From: Acidobacteriota bacterium
GTDB lineage: Bacteria > Acidobacteriota > Terriglobia > Terriglobales > Acidobacteriaceae
Length of the DNA stretch: 9,969 bases
Assembly: GCA_021810175.1 (NCBI GenBank)
Contig: JAJZJJ010000056.1
Coordinates: 1 to 9,969, forward strand
Direction of reading: 5' to 3'
Shown in pieces: positions 6,973-9,969 of this stretch. Under the pieces are notes generated by a model. It saw nothing but the letters and a program-made list of their open reading frames with translations, searched no databases and had not been told where the DNA came from. Position 1 is the first letter of the stretch. The number at the start of each line of letters is the position of its first letter. A program made the position numbers and the translations under genes.

Positions 6973-8109
6973 TTGCTCTACTGGCTGCTCTACAAAAAGC
7001 TCTTTCTCTATTTCAGTCCCTTCCGTATCTTCCGGTATCTGACTTTTCGGACGGCTTTCGCGTCGCTCACGGCCCTGCTGATCATGCTCGTCATCGGACC
7101 GTATGTCATTGAAAAACTGCGCGAATTCCAGATCGGTCAGTACATCCGCGAGGAGGGCCCCAAGGCCCACCAGAAGAAGGCCGGCACCCCCACCATGGGT
7201 GGAGTGCTCATCTGCATTGCCGTGCTGCTCCCCACGCTCCTCTGGGCCGACCTCTCCAACCCGTTCATCTGGGTGGTCATGTTCTCGGCCGCCGGTTTCG
7301 GCGCCATCGGCTTCGCGGACGATTACATCAAGGTCGTCCACCGCCGCAACCTTGGCCTCACCGCGCGGGCCAAGCTGCTCTACCAGTTCCTCGTGGCCGG
7401 CATCGTGGCGGTCGCCCTCGTGGCCATGGACCTGAGCGGCACCTATTCCACTCGCCTCGTCGTTCCATTCCTCAAATACCTGCGGCCGCGTCTCGCCATC
7501 CCGGCGCTCACGCACATCCCGCATCTCGCCATACTCGCCTTCCTGCCGTTCATCATCTTCGTCATGCTGACCATCGTCCTCACCAGCAACGCCGTCAACC
7601 TCACCGACGGGCTGGATGGACTCGCCATCGGCTGCACCATCATCGCCGCCGGGGCGCTCACCATGCTCACCTATGTGAGCGGACACGTCACCTTTGCCGA
7701 CTACCTCGAGCTTCAGCGCATGCCCATGGTCAGCGAGGTCACCATCTTCTGCGGCTCCATGACCGGCGCTAGTATCGGATTCCTCTGGTACAACGCCCAT
7801 CCCGCCGAAATTTTCATGGGCGATGTCGGCTCGCTCGCTCTCGGCGGCGCACTCGCGACCGTTGCCGTCATCATCAAACAGGAATTGCTGCTCCCCTTCA
7901 TCGGCGGGGTTTTCTACCTGGAAGCCCTCTCCGTCATCCTGCAGGTAGGCAGCTACAAACTGCGCGGCGGCAAGCGGATATTCAAGATGGCCCCCCTGCA
8001 CCATCACTTCGAACTGCTCGGCTGGTCAGAGTCCAAGGTGATCACCCGCTTCTGGATTGCGGCGCTGGTGTTTGCACTCTTTGCACTGACCACCCTGAAG
8101 CTGAGATAA
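6973..8109 (+). CDS. mraY: Phospho-N-acetylmuramoyl-pentapeptide-transferase (lipid I synthase), TTG start
   Basis: MraY is the inner-membrane enzyme that transfers phospho-MurNAc-pentapeptide from UDP to undecaprenyl phosphate, giving lipid I. The product is 378 residues, slightly longer than the E. coli enzyme (360), and strongly hydrophobic with about ten membrane helices. Diagnostic motifs are all present: [16 protein letters not shown] (62-77), the Mg-binding DDYIK (116-120), [15 protein letters not shown] (206-220), MGDVGS (282-287) with the catalytic-site Asp284, and the histidine cluster PLHHHFE (341-347) in the cytoplasmic loop. Translation appears to begin at TTG 6973, which yields the usual LLYWLLY N-terminus behind a good GGAGG. 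The gene lies 28 bp after murF and just before murD, the normal dcw order. A weak TAAGAT at 6937-6942 could be a -10 box, but I see no convincing -35. Confidence 0.97.
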   Translation: MLYWLLYKKLFLYFSPFRIFRYLTFRTAFASLTALLIMLVIGPYVIEKLREFQIGQYIREEGPKAHQKKAGTPTMGGVLICIAVLLPTLLWADLSNPFIWVVMFSAAGFGAIGFADDYIKVVHRRNLGLTARAKLLYQFLVAGIVAVALVAMDLSGTYSTRLVVPFLKYLRPRLAIPALTHIPHLAILAFLPFIIFVMLTIVLTSNAVNLTDGLDGLAIGCTIIAAGALTMLTYVSGHVTFADYLELQRMPMVSEVTIFCGSMTGASIGFLWYNAHPAEIFMGDVGSLALGGALATVAVIIKQELLLPFIGGVFYLEALSVILQVGSYKLRGGKRIFKMAPLHHHFELLGWSESKVITRFWIAALVFALFALTTLKLR

Positions 8110-8117
8110 AGAGAACA

Positions 8118-8146
8118 GCCGGCATGGGAAAATGAAGGCTGCCGGC
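8118..8146 (+). promoter_or_regulatory. Hairpin across the mraY-murD junction
   Basis: GCCGGCA at 8118-8124 and TGCCGGC at 8140-8146 can pair as a perfect 7-bp, mostly G:C stem with a 15-base loop. The loop contains the upstream candidate murD ATG at 8132, and the downstream candidate ATG at 8159 is 12 bases beyond the stem. There is no T-tract, so it is not a typical intrinsic terminator. It might influence murD translation or mRNA processing, or be chance in GC-rich DNA. Confidence 0.35.
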
Positions 8147-8158
8147 ACGCGAGAATTC

Positions 8159-9538
8159 ATGGAAATCAAGGGCAAAAAAGTAGCGGTCGTGGGTCTGGGC
8201 AAATCCGGACTGGCGGCAGCGCTGTTTCTGCGCCGGCATGGCGCTCAGGTCACCGTCTCCGATGTCCGCAGCGCCGACCAGCTGGCAAAGGAAATTCCGG
8301 CGCTCATCGACGAAGGCATCGCTGTCGAAGCGGGCGGACACGGCCTGCTCACCTTCCGCCGCCAGGACCTCATCGTCGTCAGTCCCGGCGTCCCGGTGGA
8401 TACCCCGGAGCTCGTTCAGGTGCGCACCTTCGGCCTTCCGGTCATCGGCGAGCTGGAACTCGCCGCCCATTTCCTGCGCGGCAATGTCCTCGCCATTACC
8501 GGATCGAACGGCAAAACCACCACCACCACACTCTGCGGAGAGATTCTCAAAAAAGGCAATCTGCCCGTCCAGGTGGGCGGCAACATCGGTGTTCCCGTCA
8601 TTTCCCTCGTCGAAGCCTCGCGCGCCGACGGCTGGTCCGTTCTGGAGGTTTCCAGTTTCCAGCTGGAGACAACCATCGATTTTCACCCCCGCATTGCCGT
8701 CATTCTCAACGTCACCCCCGATCACCTGGACCGCCACGGCACCTTTGAAAACTACGCCGCCGCCAAGGAGCGCATCTTCGCCCGTCAGACAGCGGAGGAC
8801 TTCCTGGTCCTGAATGCCGACGACGATGTGGCGCATCGCGCCGCGGCCCGCGCGCCTTCCCGCGTCTTCTGGTTCAGCCGGACGCGCGTCGTCCGCCAGG
8901 GCGCATTCATCCACGAGGGAACCATCCTCTTCCGCGCCTCCGAGCAGGCTGCGGCGGAGCCCATCATGAAAGTCGCCGAGATTTCCCTCAAGGGCGCACA
9001 CAACCTCGAGAACGTCCTTGCCGCTGCCTGCGCGGCCCGGCTCGCCGGTGTCGAGACTGCCGCCATTCGCCAGGCGGTGCTGGATTTCCACGCCGTCGAG
9101 CATCGCCTGGAATTCGTGGCCACGATCAATGGCGTCGACTACTACAACGACTCCAAGGCGACCAACGTAGACGCCTCCATGAAGGCGCTGGCCGCGTTTC
9201 CGGGCGGCATTCATCTCATCCTCGGTGGCAAGGACAAAAATTCTGACTACCGGCAGATGCGTGCGCTCATCGCCGAGCGCGTGAAGGCCATCTACACCAT
9301 CGGCGCAGCGGCGGACAAGATCCACACCCACCTGGAAGGCTCGGCTCCCATTGTGAGCGCCGGAACCCTCGACCAGGCGGTCTCTCTTGCCGCAACGGCA
9401 GCTCAGCCCGGCGACATCGTCCTGCTGGCGCCGGCCTGCTCCAGCTTCGATCAGTTTGAGAATTACGAGCATCGCGGACGAGTATTCAAGGAGGCGGTTC
9501 TCGCGCGCCGCGGACTGACGGCGTTCGTCTCTCCGTAG
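8159..9538 (+). CDS. murD: UDP-MurNAc-L-alanine:D-glutamate ligase
   Basis: MurD is the cytoplasmic Mur ligase that adds D-glutamate to UDP-MurNAc-L-Ala using ATP. From ATG 8159 the protein has 459 residues, typical of the family. It begins MEIKGKKVAVVGLGKSGLAA, the usual Rossmann-like N-terminal domain. The ATPase domain has the P-loop GSNGKTTTT (115-123), VGGNIGVP (139-146), EVSSFQLE (163-170) and DHLDRHGTFENY (188-199), with Lys203 in the AAAK motif as the expected carbamylated lysine. The C-terminal domain has NDSKATN (330-336), LGGKDKN (355-361) and LLAPACSSFDQF (422-433). The frame stays open to an earlier ATG at 8132, adding nine residues (MKAAGTREF) unlike the family. I prefer 8159 because homologues begin there and a GAGA lies about 5 bases upstream, but neither start has a strong Shine-Dalgarno sequence. 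It is 49 bp from mraY with this start (22 bp with the other) and 15 bp before ftsW. Confidence 0.96.
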   Translation: MEIKGKKVAVVGLGKSGLAAALFLRRHGAQVTVSDVRSADQLAKEIPALIDEGIAVEAGGHGLLTFRRQDLIVVSPGVPVDTPELVQVRTFGLPVIGELELAAHFLRGNVLAITGSNGKTTTTTLCGEILKKGNLPVQVGGNIGVPVISLVEASRADGWSVLEVSSFQLETTIDFHPRIAVILNVTPDHLDRHGTFENYAAAKERIFARQTAEDFLVLNADDDVAHRAAARAPSRVFWFSRTRVVRQGAFIHEGTILFRASEQAAAEPIMKVAEISLKGAHNLENVLAAACAARLAGVETAAIRQAVLDFHAVEHRLEFVATINGVDYYNDSKATNVDASMKALAAFPGGIHLILGGKDKNSDYRQMRALIAERVKAIYTIGAAADKIHTHLEGSAPIVSAGTLDQAVSLAATAAQPGDIVLLAPACSSFDQFENYEHRGRVFKEAVLARRGLTAFVSP

Positions 9539-9553
9539 GCATAACGGTTCTGT

Positions 9554-9969
9554 ATGGCGAAACGAGTCGGCGTCGACAAATGGCTGTATTTTGCCACCCT
9601 GGTCCTGGTGGTCATCGGGCTGGCGATGGTCTTCAGCGCCTCGGCCGTTCTCGCTGGCCAGGCCTTCGGCTCGCCTTACTACTTCCTTGCGCGCCAGACA
9701 TTGTGGGCCACTCTGGGCCTCATTGCCATGACCGTGCTCATGAAGATCGACTATCGCAAATACAACCGGCCGGGCGTTGTCTTTCCCGTGGTCGGCATCA
9801 CCATCCTCCTGCTGCTGGTCGCCTTCATGATGCGCGACTCCCACAACACCCACCGCTGGATTCGCATCGGGTCGGCATCATTCCAGCCCTCGGCCATTGC
9901 CCAGTTGTCCATCATCCTTTTCATGGCCTGGTTCCTGCAGAACCGCATGAGCGACATCGACAACTTCCG
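9554..9969 (+). CDS. ftsW: SEDS-family division glycosyltransferase FtsW (3'-truncated by window edge)
   Basis: FtsW polymerises glycan strands from lipid II at the division site, working with a class B penicillin-binding protein. Only the first 138 codons are present; full-length proteins have about 370-400 residues. The N-terminus has a short basic stretch (MAKRVGVDKW), then a membrane helix ending in the characteristic MVFSASAVLA (25-34), the segment GSPYYFLARQTLWA (39-52), a second helix, KIDYRKYNRP (64-73), a third helix, and NTHRWIRIGSASFQPS (98-113) leading into a fourth. RWIRIG and FQPS are SEDS hallmarks. The usual QPSE(x)xK reads QPSAIAQ here, with Ala114 and Gln117 replacing Glu and Lys. 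The ATG at 9554 is 15 bp after murD, with no clear Shine-Dalgarno sequence. Position after murD is standard dcw order, where murG and murC would be expected next. FtsW is preferred over RodA or SpoVE on context. Confidence 0.92.
   Translation, partial: MAKRVGVDKWLYFATLVLVVIGLAMVFSASAVLAGQAFGSPYYFLARQTLWATLGLIAMTVLMKIDYRKYNRPGVVFPVVGITILLLLVAFMMRDSHNTHRWIRIGSASFQPSAIAQLSIILFMAWFLQNRMSDIDNF

Noticed and set aside
8042..9853. 603-codon minus-strand open frame opposite murD and ftsW
   Set aside because: It covers an unambiguous murD and the start of ftsW. Its translation lacks known motifs, and it is a codon-bias shadow.

Overview
This is a compact, all-plus-strand stretch of a GC-rich bacterial chromosome. 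It carries five consecutive division/cell-wall (dcw) genes, murE-murF-mraY-murD-ftsW, preceded by three genes that do not belong to the usual dcw set. The organism makes meso-diaminopimelate (mDAP) peptidoglycan, because MurE has the DNPR specificity motif. The protein style resembles Acidobacteriota (Terriglobia/Acidobacteriaceae): the FtsW N-terminus, the TreS-maltokinase fusion, and a GT2-like protein with a C-terminal helical domain. That placement is inferred from remembered family resemblance; no search was run.

Layout. Positions 2-2005 hold the 3' part of a trehalose synthase fused to a maltokinase; its N-terminal catalytic part lies upstream of the window. Positions 2024-3274 encode a protein that looks like a degenerate family-2-type glycosyltransferase, with the nucleotide-sugar and metal-binding acidic positions apparently lost. 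Positions 3290-3997 encode a small multi-pass membrane protein of the mechanosensitive-channel-like TM-helix-repeat (CmpX-like) type. These three genes are 15-18 bp apart and probably co-transcribed. Positions 4021-9538 carry murE, murF, mraY and murD, and ftsW begins at 9554 and runs off the end. No intergenic gap exceeds about 50 bp, and there are no tRNA or rRNA genes, mobile elements, CRISPR arrays or recognisable intrinsic terminators.

How the genes work together. MurD, MurE and MurF are ATP-dependent ligases that add D-Glu, mDAP and D-Ala-D-Ala to UDP-MurNAc-L-Ala and its products. MraY transfers the finished phospho-MurNAc-pentapeptide to undecaprenyl phosphate to make lipid I. FtsW is the SEDS glycan polymerase of the divisome. 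The upstream TreS-maltokinase handles trehalose, maltose and maltose-1-phosphate, and the channel-like protein could fit an osmotic or envelope-stress theme, but that link is only contextual.

The window is mostly ordinary core metabolism. The points most worth a second look are the apparently inactive glycosyltransferase, the dcw cluster beginning at murE with no ftsL/ftsI immediately upstream, a possible leaderless promoter at murE, the substituted QPSE motif in FtsW, and a hairpin around the possible murD starts. I see no clear evidence of a wholly new system.
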